Shown: positions 9,837 through 19,260 of the stretch, one piece after another
Position numbering within the stretch: position 1 is the first letter of the stretch
How the letters are laid out: each line of letters starts with the position of its first letter
Assembly: GCA_945862785.1 (NCBI GenBank)
Contig: CAMAZB010000006.1
Location: 1 to 32,123 of the forward strand
DNA from: an uncultured Clostridia bacterium
GTDB lineage: Bacteria > Bacillota > Clostridia > Oscillospirales > Oscillospiraceae
Reading direction: 5' to 3'
Length of the DNA stretch: 32,123 bases
The notes under the pieces: generated by a model
Seen by the model: only the letters and a program-made list of their open reading frames with translations
Database searches by the model: none
Told to the model about the DNA's origin: nothing
Translations under genes and position numbers: made by a program

Positions 9837-10643
9837 TCAAATGCCAAACCGCCGCAGCACCAGTACGGCTGCCAGTACCAAGCCGCCGATAGTCAGGGCA
9901 ATATCGTCCCGGCGCTCGTATTTCAGAACGTGCAGCTTGGTGCGTCCCTCGCCGCCGTGGTAGCAGCGGCACTCCATGGCGGTGGCCAGCTCGTCCGCCC
10001 GACGGAAGGCACTGATGAACAACGGCACCAGGATGGGGATGAGGGCCTTGGCCTTCTGGATAATGTTGCCGCTCTCAAAATCCGCGCCCCGGGCCTTCTG
10101 GGCGGACATGATCTTGTCCGTCTCCTCGATCAGGGTGGGAATGAACCGCAGGGCAATGGACATCATCATGGCCAGCTCATGAACCGGCACATGGAACCGC
10201 TTTAAGCCGTTCAACAGCCGCTCCAGGCCGTCAGTCAGGCTGATGGGACTGGTGGTGTAGGTCATCAGGAAGGTGCCCATGATGAGCAGCATGATGCGCA
10301 GCACCATGAAAACGGCGTTCCGCAGGCCCTCCTCCGAGATGCGGAGGAAACCCCACTGGAAAAGATAGGTCTCACCGGGAACGAAAAACAGGTTCAGCAG
10401 GCCGGTGAAGATGATGATGAACAGCACCGGCTTCAATCCCCGTACCAGCTGCTTGATGCCGACCTTGGAGATGCGGACGCAGACAGCCAGACACAGGGCC
10501 ATCAGGGCATAGCCCACCACGCCCTTGGCGCAGAACAGGGCCACGATATACAGGAGCACCAGTAAAATCTTCGTCCGGGGGTCCAGCTTGTGGGCCACCG
10601 TATTTCCCGGGAAATACTGGCCCAGGGTAATGTCCTTCAGCAT
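9837..10643 (-). CDS. ecfT: Energy-coupling factor transporter transmembrane protein EcfT
   Basis: GQYFPGNTVAHKLDPRTKILLVLLYIVALF; ARG motif (AQKARGADFESG); stop-start overlap with ecfA2. Confidence 0.93.
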   Translation of the reverse strand: MLKDITLGQYFPGNTVAHKLDPRTKILLVLLYIVALFCAKGVVGYALMALCLAVCVRISKVGIKQLVRGLKPVLFIIIFTGLLNLFFVPGETYLFQWGFLRISEEGLRNAVFMVLRIMLLIMGTFLMTYTTSPISLTDGLERLLNGLKRFHVPVHELAMMMSIALRFIPTLIEETDKIMSAQKARGADFESGNIIQKAKALIPILVPLFISAFRRADELATAMECRCYHGGEGRTKLHVLKYERRDDIALTIGGLVLAAVLVLRRFGI

Positions 10644-11503
10644 ACGGCACCGCCCTTCCGCAGCGCCAGAAGCTGCTTTTCCAGTGCCTCCACGGTATAG
10701 ACCGCCGGGTCGATATCTACTCCCCGCGCTTTCAGGGCCATGGCGATGCGGGTCACCTGGGGCACATCCAGTCCGGCGGTGAGCAATTCATCCGCCCGGG
10801 CGAACACCTCCGCCGGGGTGCCGCTCATCAGGACATGGGCGCTTTTCAGCACCAGGATGCGGTCCACATTCTGAGCGATCTCGTCCATGCTGTGGCTCAC
10901 CAGAATAACGGTCGTGTGCCGATTCCGGTGGAAGTCCCGGATGTTTGCCATCAGGTTCTCCCGGCCGGCCGGGTCCAAGCCCGCGGTGGGCTCGTCCAGC
11001 ACCAGCACCTCCGGCTGCATGGCCAGCACGCCCGCCAGGGCCACCCGGCGCTTCTGACCGCCGGAGAGCTCAAAGGGGGACTTCTCCAACTGGTCGTCCC
11101 GGATGCCCACCAGACGGGCGGCCTCCCGGACGCAGCTGTCCAGTTCATCCCCGGTCTTACCCTGGTTGGTGGGACCGAAGGCGATGTCCTTATAGACCGT
11201 CTCCTCGAAAAGCTGGTACTCCGGGTACTGGAACACCAGGCCCACCCGGAAGCGGACGTCCCGAATCTTTTTCGGCTCCGCCCAGATATCCTTGCCCCCC
11301 AGCAGGACCTGTCCCGATGTGGGCTTCAGCAGGCCGTTGAGGTGCTGGATGAGGGTGGATTTCCCGGAGCCGGTATGGCCGATGATGCCGAGAAACTCCC
11401 CCTCGTAAACGTCAAAGCTCATATCCTCCACCGCGCTGCGCTGGAAGGGCGTGCCCACGCCGTAGGTGTGGGTCAGATTTTTGATTTGCAAAATGGGTTC
11501 CAA
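10637..11503 (-). CDS. ecfA2: Energy-coupling factor transporter ATPase EcfA2 (TTG start)
   Basis: GHTGSGKSTLIQHLNGLLKPTSG, LSGGQKRRVALAGVLAMQPEVLVLDEPTAGLDP. Confidence 0.93.
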   Translation of the reverse strand: MEPILQIKNLTHTYGVGTPFQRSAVEDMSFDVYEGEFLGIIGHTGSGKSTLIQHLNGLLKPTSGQVLLGGKDIWAEPKKIRDVRFRVGLVFQYPEYQLFEETVYKDIAFGPTNQGKTGDELDSCVREAARLVGIRDDQLEKSPFELSGGQKRRVALAGVLAMQPEVLVLDEPTAGLDPAGRENLMANIRDFHRNRHTTVILVSHSMDEIAQNVDRILVLKSAHVLMSGTPAEVFARADELLTAGLDVPQVTRIAMALKARGVDIDPAVYTVEALEKQLLALRKGGAVC

Positions 11504-11521
11504 ATCGCTTCTTCCTTCCAG

Positions 11522-12370
11522 TCAGTTTTTGGCTGCCGCCGCGATAGCATCGGCGCATTCCTCTACCGTCAGAGCATCCAGGGGCACGTTCCAGCCGTCT
11601 TTTTTCAGGCGGTCCAGCAGGTCCACCGTGTCCGGGGCAGTCAGTCCCATGGAGCGCAATTCGTCAATGCGGGCGAACACCTCTTTGGGGGTACCGTCCA
11701 TGGCGACAAGCCCATCGTCCATGACAATGACCCGGTCTGCCTCCTCCGCCTCGTTCATATGGTGGGTAATGAGGATGACGGTGATGCCTTTTTCCTGGTT
11801 GAGCCGGTGGACCGTAGACAGCACCTCCCGCCGTCCCACAGGGTCCAGCATGGCGGTGGCCTCGTCCAGTACGATACACTCCGGCTCCATGGCGATAACG
11901 CCAGCGATGGCGATGCGCTGTTTCTGGCCGCCGGAGAGCAGGTGGGGCGCGTGGGTCACGAACTCATACATGCCCACAGCCTTCAGGGCGTCGTCCACAC
12001 GGCGGCGAATTTCCTCAGTAGGCACGCCCAGGTTCTCCGGGGCGAAGGCCACGTCCTCCTCCACCACATTGGCAACGATCTGGTTATCCGGGTTCTGAAA
12101 CACCATGCCTACCCGCTGGCGGATGGCCAGCAGCAGCTTTTCGTCCAGGGTGTCCATGCCCTCCACATACACCTTGCCGCCGGCGGGCAGCAGAACGGCG
12201 TTGAAGGTTTTGGCCAGGGTGGACTTGCCGGAGCCGTTATGTCCCAGCACCACCACGAAGCTGCCCTTTTCGATTTCCAAATCCACGCCCCGCAGAGCGA
12301 ACACCGGCTGGCCGCCCTCGTCCGCCGGGTAGGCGAAGCGGAGCTCTTTTGTTTCAATGATCGCAGACAT
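11522..12370 (-). CDS. ecfA1: Energy-coupling factor transporter ATPase EcfA1
   Basis: GHNGSGKSTLAKTFNAVLLPAGG, LSGGQKQRIAIAGVIAMEPECIVLDEATAMLDP. Likely start is the ATG at 12370 (MSAIIETKELRFAYP). Confidence 0.93.
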   Translation of the reverse strand: MSAIIETKELRFAYPADEGGQPVFALRGVDLEIEKGSFVVVLGHNGSGKSTLAKTFNAVLLPAGGKVYVEGMDTLDEKLLLAIRQRVGMVFQNPDNQIVANVVEEDVAFAPENLGVPTEEIRRRVDDALKAVGMYEFVTHAPHLLSGGQKQRIAIAGVIAMEPECIVLDEATAMLDPVGRREVLSTVHRLNQEKGITVILITHHMNEAEEADRVIVMDDGLVAMDGTPKEVFARIDELRSMGLTAPDTVDLLDRLKKDGWNVPLDALTVEECADAIAAAAKN

Positions 12371-12372
12371 GA

Positions 12373-12969
12373 TCAGGTCTCTCTTTCCGTTTCTTTGCAG
12401 TGCAGCCGCAGTCCGCGCGGTGCCAAGGTGTCCAGGCCCCGCCACAGCCAAAAGCCGCAGAGGGCACCCAGGGTGTTCAGCAACAGATCATCAATGTCAA
12501 AGGCCCGTCCCACAAGCAGCTGCCAACACTCGATGAAGCCCGTAACGCACAGGCCCGTGACGAGAACCCGTTTCCATCCGTATCCCTGCCACAGCAAGGC
12601 TGGAAAAAAGCCGAAGGGCAGGAACATAATGATGTTGCCCAGCAGGGTATACAAAAGAATACCGCCCAGACTAAAAGTCTGGAATGGGATGAGGTTTACA
12701 TCCCCCATCTGGAAAAACGGCTCCGGCCATCCCCAACGCAGCGCATCAAACAAACTGAATCCCCAGGGCGTCAGCGTCCCCATCGCCATGCCGCCGCAGA
12801 ACATCCAGAACAGCGCCAGCACGGCTTCCCTCCGCCGGGAGCTTACCAATCCGGTCGCTTTTAACCGACGTTTCCGCCAGGGATGCAGGCAGACATACAG
12901 TGCCAGCGCCGCCAGAACGCCGGGAAGCATCCTGACAAGATAACGCCATGTCATCCAAACATAGCGCAT
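12373..12969 (-). CDS. VanZ family membrane protein
   Basis: ~199 aa, multiple TM helices; VNLIPFQTF, NIIMFLPFGFFPALL, FIECWQLLVGRAFDIDDLLLNTLGALCG are VanZ-like. Confidence 0.85.
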   Translation of the reverse strand: MRYVWMTWRYLVRMLPGVLAALALYVCLHPWRKRRLKATGLVSSRRREAVLALFWMFCGGMAMGTLTPWGFSLFDALRWGWPEPFFQMGDVNLIPFQTFSLGGILLYTLLGNIIMFLPFGFFPALLWQGYGWKRVLVTGLCVTGFIECWQLLVGRAFDIDDLLLNTLGALCGFWLWRGLDTLAPRGLRLHCKETERET

Positions 12970-13832
12970 CACTCAGAAAACCATCTTCCCGTAGCTCCAC
13001 AGGGCAGAGCCAGGCCAGTCTCGGTGACAGGCAGGCCCAGTTCGTCCCAGGTGCACTTGCCGCCGTACTTGCTCGCCACCAGGATGTTCAGCAGATACCC
13101 CAGCACCGAGGGGGCAAGGCCCGTGGTGTAGGAATTGATAAGCACAAACAAAGGTTTGTCCGACAGCACCCCGGCGCACAGCTTCACGAAGGGATACAGG
13201 TTCTCCTCCAGCTTCCACACCTCGCCGCCGGGCCCGCGGCCGTAGCTGGGCGGATCCATGATGATGGCGTCGTAGGTCTTGCCCCGGCGAATTTCCCGCT
13301 CCACAAATTTGGCGCAGTCGTCGATGATCCAGCGAATGGGAGCGTCCTCCAGACCGGAGAGCTTGGCGTTCTCCCGGGCCCAGGCCACCATGCCCTTGGC
13401 CGCGTCCACATGGCACACGCTGGCGCCCGCCTTGGCGCAGGCCACCGTGGCGCCGCCGGTGTAGGCAAACAGGTTCAGCACCCGGATGGGTCTGCCCGCG
13501 TTCCGGATCTTATCCATGACGAAGTCCCAGTTCACCGCCTGCTCCGGGAACAGGCCCGTGTGCTTGAAGTTCATGGGCTTCACCTGGAAGGTCAGCTCGC
13601 CGTAGTGGACCTTCCAGCTCTCCGGCAGGGCCTTTTTCTCCCAGTGTCCGCCGCCGGTCTGGCTGCGGAGATACCGGGCGTTTGCCCGCTTCCAGGCGGG
13701 GTTCTGATGGGGCGTCTCCCAGATGGCCTGGGGGTCCGGGCGCACCAGGAACTGCTTGTCCCAGCGTTCCAGCTTCTCTCCCCCGCCGCAATCCAGAAGT
13801 TCATAGTCCTGCCACTTGTCCGCGATCCACAT
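12969..13832 (-). CDS. Class I SAM-dependent (RlmI/RlmK-like) methyltransferase
   Basis: LNLFAYTGGATVACAKAGASVCHVDAAKGMVAWARENA; catalytic-type DPPSYGRGP; start MWIADKW at 13832 with GGAGG RBS. Confidence 0.85.
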   Translation of the reverse strand: MWIADKWQDYELLDCGGGEKLERWDKQFLVRPDPQAIWETPHQNPAWKRANARYLRSQTGGGHWEKKALPESWKVHYGELTFQVKPMNFKHTGLFPEQAVNWDFVMDKIRNAGRPIRVLNLFAYTGGATVACAKAGASVCHVDAAKGMVAWARENAKLSGLEDAPIRWIIDDCAKFVEREIRRGKTYDAIIMDPPSYGRGPGGEVWKLEENLYPFVKLCAGVLSDKPLFVLINSYTTGLAPSVLGYLLNILVASKYGGKCTWDELGLPVTETGLALPCGATGRWFSE

Positions 13833-13866
13833 AGGTGCTTCCTCCGTGTACATAGTAAATCATGTT

Positions 13867-13896
13867 ATTATACCGCCAAAGCAAGCCATTCGTCAA
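13867..13896 (-). promoter_or_regulatory. sigmaA promoter for the methyltransferase-VanZ-ECF-truA operon
   Basis: Minus strand TTGACG-N18-TATAAT about 35 nt upstream of the start at 13832. Confidence 0.75.
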
Positions 13897-13919
13897 TCAG
13901 ATTTGCGGTTCTGTTACCC

Positions 13920-13955
13920 GCAAAAAGGAAGCGGCCCTTTTGGACCGCTTCCAAT
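13920..13955 (-). terminator. Terminator after the dehydratase-like gene
   Basis: Minus strand GGAAGCGGTCC-aaaag-GGCCGCTTCCTTTTT. Confidence 0.8.
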
Positions 13956-13968
13956 CATGCAGAATTTG

Positions 13969-15273
13969 TTATACCAGCACAGGCTCCTGCTCTCCGGCAC
14001 GGGTCTTGCTCTCCTGGGCCTCCGCTTTTTCCGCCAGCCGCTCCCGGGCCACCGCCAGCATCAGCTTGATGCGGTTCTCCTGGTTGACGCGGGTAGCGCT
14101 GGGGTCGTAGTCGATGGGGGTGATGTTGGCCTGGGGATACAGCTCCCGGAGCTTGTTGATCATGCCCTTGCCGCAGATGTGGTTGGGCAGGCAGCCGAAG
14201 GGCTGGGCACAGATGATGTTCTCGTAGCCGGAGCGGATCAGCTCCGCCATCTCGGCGGTAAGGAGCCAGCCCTCGCCCATCTTGTCGCCCTTGCTGATCA
14301 GGCCCTCGGTCAGCTCCGTCAGCTCACTGAAGGGCAGGGGTGCGTGATAGCCGTTATCCTTCAAAGCGTGGATGATGACCTTCTCCATCTGGGCGATGTA
14401 ACCCAAAATCAGGTCGGAGATGTGCTTTTCCAGGAAGGAACCGCCGTAGAGACGGGCGGTCTCACTGGGGTTGTATGCACAGTACTGCACAAAGCCCATG
14501 AGGCCCGGCAGGTTCACCTCGCAGTCCTGGGTAGCCAGGAAGTTCTCCAGGTCGTTGTTGCCTAAGGGGGAGTATTTCACATAAATCTCACCGACCACGC
14601 CCACCTTGACCTTGGGCACCCGGTGGACGGGGATGGCGGCGAATTCCGCCGCGATCTTCGGCATGGTAGCCTTCATCTCTTGCTGAGAGAATCCCTTGCC
14701 CTCATGGCCCCACCCGCAGATGGTGTCCAGCCACTTCTCCTGCAATGCCGCCGCGTCACCGGGATGGATCTCGTAGGGGGCGGTCTGGGCCTTCAGCGTC
14801 ACCAGCAGGTCGCCGTAGTAGATGGCAGCCAGGGCCATGCGGATAAAGGTCAGGTCCATGGGCAGGCTGTTGCCCTTCTCCAGGCCGGAGAAGTTCAGGC
14901 TCAGCACGGGGATATTGCCGTAGCCCGCCTTTTCCAGTGCCTTGCGCAGCAGGAAGATATAGTTGGAGGCCCGGCAGCCGCCGCCGGTCTGGGTGATGAT
15001 GAGGGCAGTGTGGTCCAGGTCATATTTGCCGGACTGCAGGGCATCCAGAAACTGGCCGATGACCAGCAGGGCGGGATAGCAGGTGTCGTTATGGACATAT
15101 TTCAAGCCCAGCTCGCTGACCTGGCTGCCGCAGTTGCCCAGCAGCTCCACCTTGTAGCCCTTGTGCTCCATAGCCGCCGCCAGGATGCGGAACTGCACGG
15201 GGGCCATGTTAGGGATGAGGATGGTGTGGGTCTTCTTCATATCCTCGGTGAAAACGGGATAGTGCATCTCCAT
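13969..15273 (-). CDS. 2-hydroxyacyl-CoA dehydratase-like protein (separate C-terminal half of the activase-type system)
   Basis: MEMHYPVFTEDMKKTHTILIPNMAP..., NDTCYPALLVIGQFLDAL, ITQTGGGCRASNY, CAQPFGCLPNHICGKGM; AGGAGG RBS before the ATG at 15273. Confidence 0.8.
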   Translation of the reverse strand: MEMHYPVFTEDMKKTHTILIPNMAPVQFRILAAAMEHKGYKVELLGNCGSQVSELGLKYVHNDTCYPALLVIGQFLDALQSGKYDLDHTALIITQTGGGCRASNYIFLLRKALEKAGYGNIPVLSLNFSGLEKGNSLPMDLTFIRMALAAIYYGDLLVTLKAQTAPYEIHPGDAAALQEKWLDTICGWGHEGKGFSQQEMKATMPKIAAEFAAIPVHRVPKVKVGVVGEIYVKYSPLGNNDLENFLATQDCEVNLPGLMGFVQYCAYNPSETARLYGGSFLEKHISDLILGYIAQMEKVIIHALKDNGYHAPLPFSELTELTEGLISKGDKMGEGWLLTAEMAELIRSGYENIICAQPFGCLPNHICGKGMINKLRELYPQANITPIDYDPSATRVNQENRIKLMLAVARERLAEKAEAQESKTRAGEQEPVLV

Positions 15274-15277
15274 GCCG

Positions 15278-18205
15278 TTATGCCTCCTCTCGTTTTTCAT
15301 CCTGCTCGTCCAGGGCGGCGAACAGGCTCCGCAGGCGGATACGCACCGCGCCAAGGTTCGTGATCTCGTCGATCTTCAGCTGGGTGTACAGCTTACCACC
15401 GGCCTGCAAAATCTCCCTCGTCTCGTCGGACGTGATGGCGTCCACGCCGCAGCCGAAGCTGACCAACTGCACCAGATCCATGTCCGGCTGAGAGCAGCAG
15501 TATTTGGCGGCGGCGTACAGGCGGGAGTGGTACGTCCACTGGTTCAGCACCGTAGTGGGGAACTTGTCCACCCGATTGGAGATGGAGTCCTCCGTCACCA
15601 CCGCCGCGCCGGACCGGGTAATGAGGGTGTCGATGCCGTGGTTGACCTCCGGGTCCACATGATAGGGCCGGCCCGCCAGCACAATGATGCGGCGGCCCTC
15701 CGCCCGGGCCTGTTCGATGATGCGCTCGCCCTCTTTCCGAATCAGGGACATGTGGTGGGCGTACTCGGCATAGGACGCGTCAGCGGCCTCCTTCACCTCG
15801 TTCTTCGTGATGTCCGGGAAGAAGCGGCGCAGGATATCATGGATCTTCTTCGTGAAGTCCTTGGGCCGGTGGAGGCCCACATAGTCGTAGATGAACTTGA
15901 TATCCTTGATTTCCGGGCAGTTTCCGGCAATGACCTCCGGGTAGTAGGCCACCACAGGGCAGTTGTAGTGGTTCTGGCCCAGGCCCTCGTCGATGTTGTA
16001 GGTCATGCAGGGGTAGAAGATGGCGTCCAATCCCAGCTTGGAGAGGAACTGGATGTGGCCGTGGGCCAGCTTGGCTGGGAAGCAGGCAGTGTCGCTGGGG
16101 ATGGTCCCCTGCCCTTTCAGATACAGATCCCGGCTGGAGAGGGGGCTGTGATAGACCGCGAAGCCCAGCTTCGTGAAGAAAGTGTGCCAGAAGGGCAGCA
16201 GCTCCCACATATTCAGACACAGGGGGATGCCGATCTTGCCCCGCTTGCCGGGAACGGGCTTGTAGCCCAGAATCAGTTTCCGCTTGTAGGCATACAGGTT
16301 CCGCTCGCCGGTGTCCGCCTTGCCGGTGACGGGTCGGTCGCAGCGGTTGCCGCTGATGAAGGTATCGCCGTCGGCGAAGGTATTGATGGTGAGCTGGCAG
16401 TTGTTGCCGCAGCGTCCGCAGACCTCGCTGCGGGTCTCCTGGTGGAAGGCCGCCAGGGCCTCCCGGTCCAGCAGGGTACTGGTCTGGCCGCTGGCCGCCT
16501 TGCCCCGGCCATACAGGGCCGCACCGTAGGCGCCCATGAGGCCCGCGATGTCGGGGCGGATGACCTCCACACCCATCTCCTTCTCAAAGGCCCGGAGGAC
16601 GGCTTCGTTGTAGAACGTGCCGCCCTGGACCACGATGTTCCGGCCCAGCTCCTCGGGTGAGGCGGCCCGGATGACCTTGTAAATGGCGTTCTTCACCACG
16701 GAGATGGAAAGCCCCGCGGAGATATTCTCAACGGTGGCGCCGTCCTTCTGCGCCTGCTTGACACTGGAGTTCATAAACACGGTGCAGCGGCTGCCCAGAT
16801 CCACAGGCCTGTCCGCAAACAGGCCCAGCTTGGCAAACTCTTTGACATCGTACCCCAGCGCCTGGGCGAAGGTCTGGAGGAAGCTGCCGCAGCCGGAGGA
16901 GCAGGCCTCGTTCAGGAAGATGTTGCTGATAGCGCCGTCCTCAATCTTAAAGCACTTCATGTCCTGACCGCCGATGTCGATAATAAAATCCACATTGGGC
17001 AGAAAATGCCGGGCGGCGGTGAAGTGGGCCACGGTCTCCACCACGCCGTAGTCGGCGTGGAAGGCATTTTTCGCCAGGTCCTCACCGTAGCCGGTGGTGG
17101 TGACGGAGGCCACATGGAGAGCGGGGTGCTCGTCATAAAGCTGCTGCAAAACCTCCCGGATGAGGGGCACAGGATTGCCCAGATTGGGACGGTAATCCGT
17201 AAACAGGATGCGGGCATCCTGGTCAATGACCGTCATCTTGACAGTGGTAGATCCGGAGTCGATGCCGATATGTACCGGGGCTGCATAGTCCGATCCGAAG
17301 GGCACCCGGGGCACCGCCGCCTTGGCGTGGCGGGCTTTGAAAGTCTCGTACTCCTCCTGGCTCTCGAACAGGGGCGGCTGGGAACGGTAGGTCTCGGAGG
17401 CGCCGTGCTCCTGGAGCCGGTCGGCCACCTCTTTCAGATCAAATTCCCGGTCGGAGTAAAACGCCGCGCCCAGAGCCACGAACAGTAAGCTGTTCTCCGG
17501 GCAGGTACCCTTGACACCCAGGGTCTTGTCAAAGCTGCTCCGCAGGCAGCGGGAGAAGGTCAACGGTCCGCCTAAATACAGGACATTGCCGCGGATAGGC
17601 CGTCCCTGGGCCAGGCCCGCGATGGTCTGGTTCACCACCGCCTGGTAAATGCTGGCGGCGATGTCCTCCGCCTTGGCACCCTGGTTGATAAGGGGCTGAA
17701 CGTCGCTCTTGGCAAACACGCCGCAGCGGGAGGCGATGGTATACGTCTTCTCCGCCCTTTGCGCGGCGGCGTCCATCTCGTCGGCGGTCATTTTCAAAAG
17801 GGTCGCCATCTGGTCGATGAACGCACCGGTACCGCCGGCACAGGAGCCGTTCATCCGAACCTCCGTTCCATTGGTCAGAAAGAGGATCTTGGCGTCCTCC
17901 CCGCCCAGCTCGATGATGACGTCCGTCCCCGGCGTCAGCTTTCCCGCGGCCACCCGGGTGGCGAACACCTCCTGGACAAAGGGCACCCCCACGCTCTCAG
18001 CCATACCCATACCGGCAGAGCCGGAGATGGCCAGGTCGGCCCGGCCGCCGGGGATGTACTGCTCCGCCACCCGGCGCAGCAGCTCCTCAGTTTTTTCCAG
18101 GATGTGGCTGAAATGACGTTCGTATGTACTGTAAATGATGTTGTCCGTGTTATCCAGCACCACGCATTTAATGGTGGTGGAGCCCACGTCAAGTCCTACC
18201 TTCAA
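15278..18205 (-). CDS. Acyl-CoA dehydratase activase-like protein: two tandem BadF/BadG/BcrA/BcrD ATPase domains plus DUF2229-like region
   Basis: Two ASKHA repeats (VGLDVGSTTIKCVVLD and IGIDSGSTTVKMTVID), Cys motifs GSCAGGTGAF/SRCGVFAKS and EACSSGCGSF/SRCTVFMNS, CGRCGNNCQLTI. TTG start at 18205 has AGGAGG 8 nt upstream; the track start (18256) is an upstream TTG. Confidence 0.85.
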   Translation of the reverse strand: MKVGLDVGSTTIKCVVLDNTDNIIYSTYERHFSHILEKTEELLRRVAEQYIPGGRADLAISGSAGMGMAESVGVPFVQEVFATRVAAGKLTPGTDVIIELGGEDAKILFLTNGTEVRMNGSCAGGTGAFIDQMATLLKMTADEMDAAAQRAEKTYTIASRCGVFAKSDVQPLINQGAKAEDIAASIYQAVVNQTIAGLAQGRPIRGNVLYLGGPLTFSRCLRSSFDKTLGVKGTCPENSLLFVALGAAFYSDREFDLKEVADRLQEHGASETYRSQPPLFESQEEYETFKARHAKAAVPRVPFGSDYAAPVHIGIDSGSTTVKMTVIDQDARILFTDYRPNLGNPVPLIREVLQQLYDEHPALHVASVTTTGYGEDLAKNAFHADYGVVETVAHFTAARHFLPNVDFIIDIGGQDMKCFKIEDGAISNIFLNEACSSGCGSFLQTFAQALGYDVKEFAKLGLFADRPVDLGSRCTVFMNSSVKQAQKDGATVENISAGLSISVVKNAIYKVIRAASPEELGRNIVVQGGTFYNEAVLRAFEKEMGVEVIRPDIAGLMGAYGAALYGRGKAASGQTSTLLDREALAAFHQETRSEVCGRCGNNCQLTINTFADGDTFISGNRCDRPVTGKADTGERNLYAYKRKLILGYKPVPGKRGKIGIPLCLNMWELLPFWHTFFTKLGFAVYHSPLSSRDLYLKGQGTIPSDTACFPAKLAHGHIQFLSKLGLDAIFYPCMTYNIDEGLGQNHYNCPVVAYYPEVIAGNCPEIKDIKFIYDYVGLHRPKDFTKKIHDILRRFFPDITKNEVKEAADASYAEYAHHMSLIRKEGERIIEQARAEGRRIIVLAGRPYHVDPEVNHGIDTLITRSGAAVVTEDSISNRVDKFPTTVLNQWTYHSRLYAAAKYCCSQPDMDLVQLVSFGCGVDAITSDETREILQAGGKLYTQLKIDEITNLGAVRIRLRSLFAALDEQDEKREEA

Positions 18206-18262
18206 AGCTCTTTCCTCCTTGCAGGAAAACGATTGCCGCGCCAAAACCGACAACAATCAAAA

Positions 18263-18283
18263 GATACCACATTAGTTGGTATC
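18263..18283. promoter_or_regulatory. Operator-like inverted repeat overlapping a putative promoter of the activase gene
   Basis: GATACCA-cattagt-TGGTATC; minus-strand TTGCGT-N17-TATGAT (18281-18309) has its -10 overlapping the right arm. Confidence 0.5.
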
Positions 18284-18420
18284 ATACTCTTTTCCGACAA
18301 AATACGCAATCGGGAAACCAACCGAAAGCTGTAAAAAATCTGTTAAAAATCTTTATACTTTCCCTCTGTTTGATTTTATGATATACTTGTCCCAACTAGA
18401 AGCGAAGCGAGGTCTTTTTC

Positions 18421-18984
18421 ATGGATACCGTCCTGATGCACACCTGCTGCGCCCCCTGCTCCCTCTCCTGTATCGACCCCCTCCGGGCCGAGGGCATTGA
18501 GCCGGTGGCGTTTTGGTACAATCCCAACATCCACCCCTGGAAGGAATACCAGGCCCGGCGGGACTGCCTGCTGGAGTACGCCCCCACCATCAACATGGAG
18601 GTGCGCGTGCAGGAGGACTACGGCCTGAAGGATTTTGTCCGCCATGTGGCGGATGACATCGAGCACCGCTGTGTCTACTGCTATGAGCACCGCATCGAGG
18701 GCACGGCCAAATACGCCGCGGAGCACGGCTTTACCGCCTTTACCTCCACCCTGCTGGCCAGCCTTTACCAGGACCACGACGGCATCGTCCGGGCGGCGGA
18801 GAAGTACGCCAAACAGTACGGCGTGGAATTTCTCTACCGGGATTTCCGTCCCAATTTCCGGGCGGGAAATCAAAAGGCCCGGGAACTGGGGTTCTATATG
18901 CAGAAATACTGCGGCTGCGTGTTCTCCGAACAGGACCGCTACCAGAAGCAGATTGACCGGGACAAGGCAAAATTCGCGGAATAA
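18421..18984 (+). CDS. queH: Epoxyqueuosine reductase QueH (DUF208)
   Basis: MHTCCAPCS, FWYNPNIHPWKEYQARRD, HRCVYCYEHRIEGTAKYA, QKYCGCVFS. Confidence 0.93.
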   Translation: MDTVLMHTCCAPCSLSCIDPLRAEGIEPVAFWYNPNIHPWKEYQARRDCLLEYAPTINMEVRVQEDYGLKDFVRHVADDIEHRCVYCYEHRIEGTAKYAAEHGFTAFTSTLLASLYQDHDGIVRAAEKYAKQYGVEFLYRDFRPNFRAGNQKARELGFYMQKYCGCVFSEQDRYQKQIDRDKAKFAE

Positions 18985-18987
18985 ATC

Positions 18988-19016
18988 AAACGCAGGAGCC
19001 TACGGCTCCTGCGTTT
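18988..19016 (+). terminator. Terminator after queH
   Basis: AAACGCAGGAGCC-tac-GGCTCCTGCGTTT perfect 13-bp stem directly after the stop. Confidence 0.8.
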
Positions 19017-19047
19017 CACTTTCCAGCAGTTTGGCTGCTTCCCGCTC

Positions 19048-19260
19048 TCACTTCGTCGTTCCGGGATAGCCCAGAAACCGTCTCAGGCTGCGGACGGTCT
19101 CACAGTCCCGCCGAAGCAGGGGCAGCAAGAGTTGTACCACCCGCTGGTCTCCCCACTCCTGCTGGTTCCGGATGTGGCGGACATCCATACACAAATACCA
19201 GTAAAGGATTCTTGTAACCTCTTTCCAGGGGACTTCATCTTGTAAGCGGTATGTTTTCAT
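19048..19260 (-). CDS. Small hypothetical protein (70 aa)
   Basis: ATG with GAGGTG RBS (gcgaggtgataatATG), isolated between terminators. Confidence 0.5.
   Translation of the reverse strand: MKTYRLQDEVPWKEVTRILYWYLCMDVRHIRNQQEWGDQRVVQLLLPLLRRDCETVRSLRRFLGYPGTTK

Noticed and set aside
10835-12943. 702-aa plus-strand ORF
   Set aside because: Antisense to EcfA2, EcfA1 and VanZ-like genes, which have clear motifs and RBSs; low-complexity His/Gln/Val-rich translation typical of GC-rich shadow frames.
15272-16660. 462-aa plus-strand ORF
   Set aside because: Antisense to the activase-like gene.
18206-18256. N-terminal extension of the activase ORF in the supplied track
   Set aside because: Starts at an upstream TTG without RBS; the TTG at 18205 has AGGAGG at good spacing and aligns with the ASKHA fold start.
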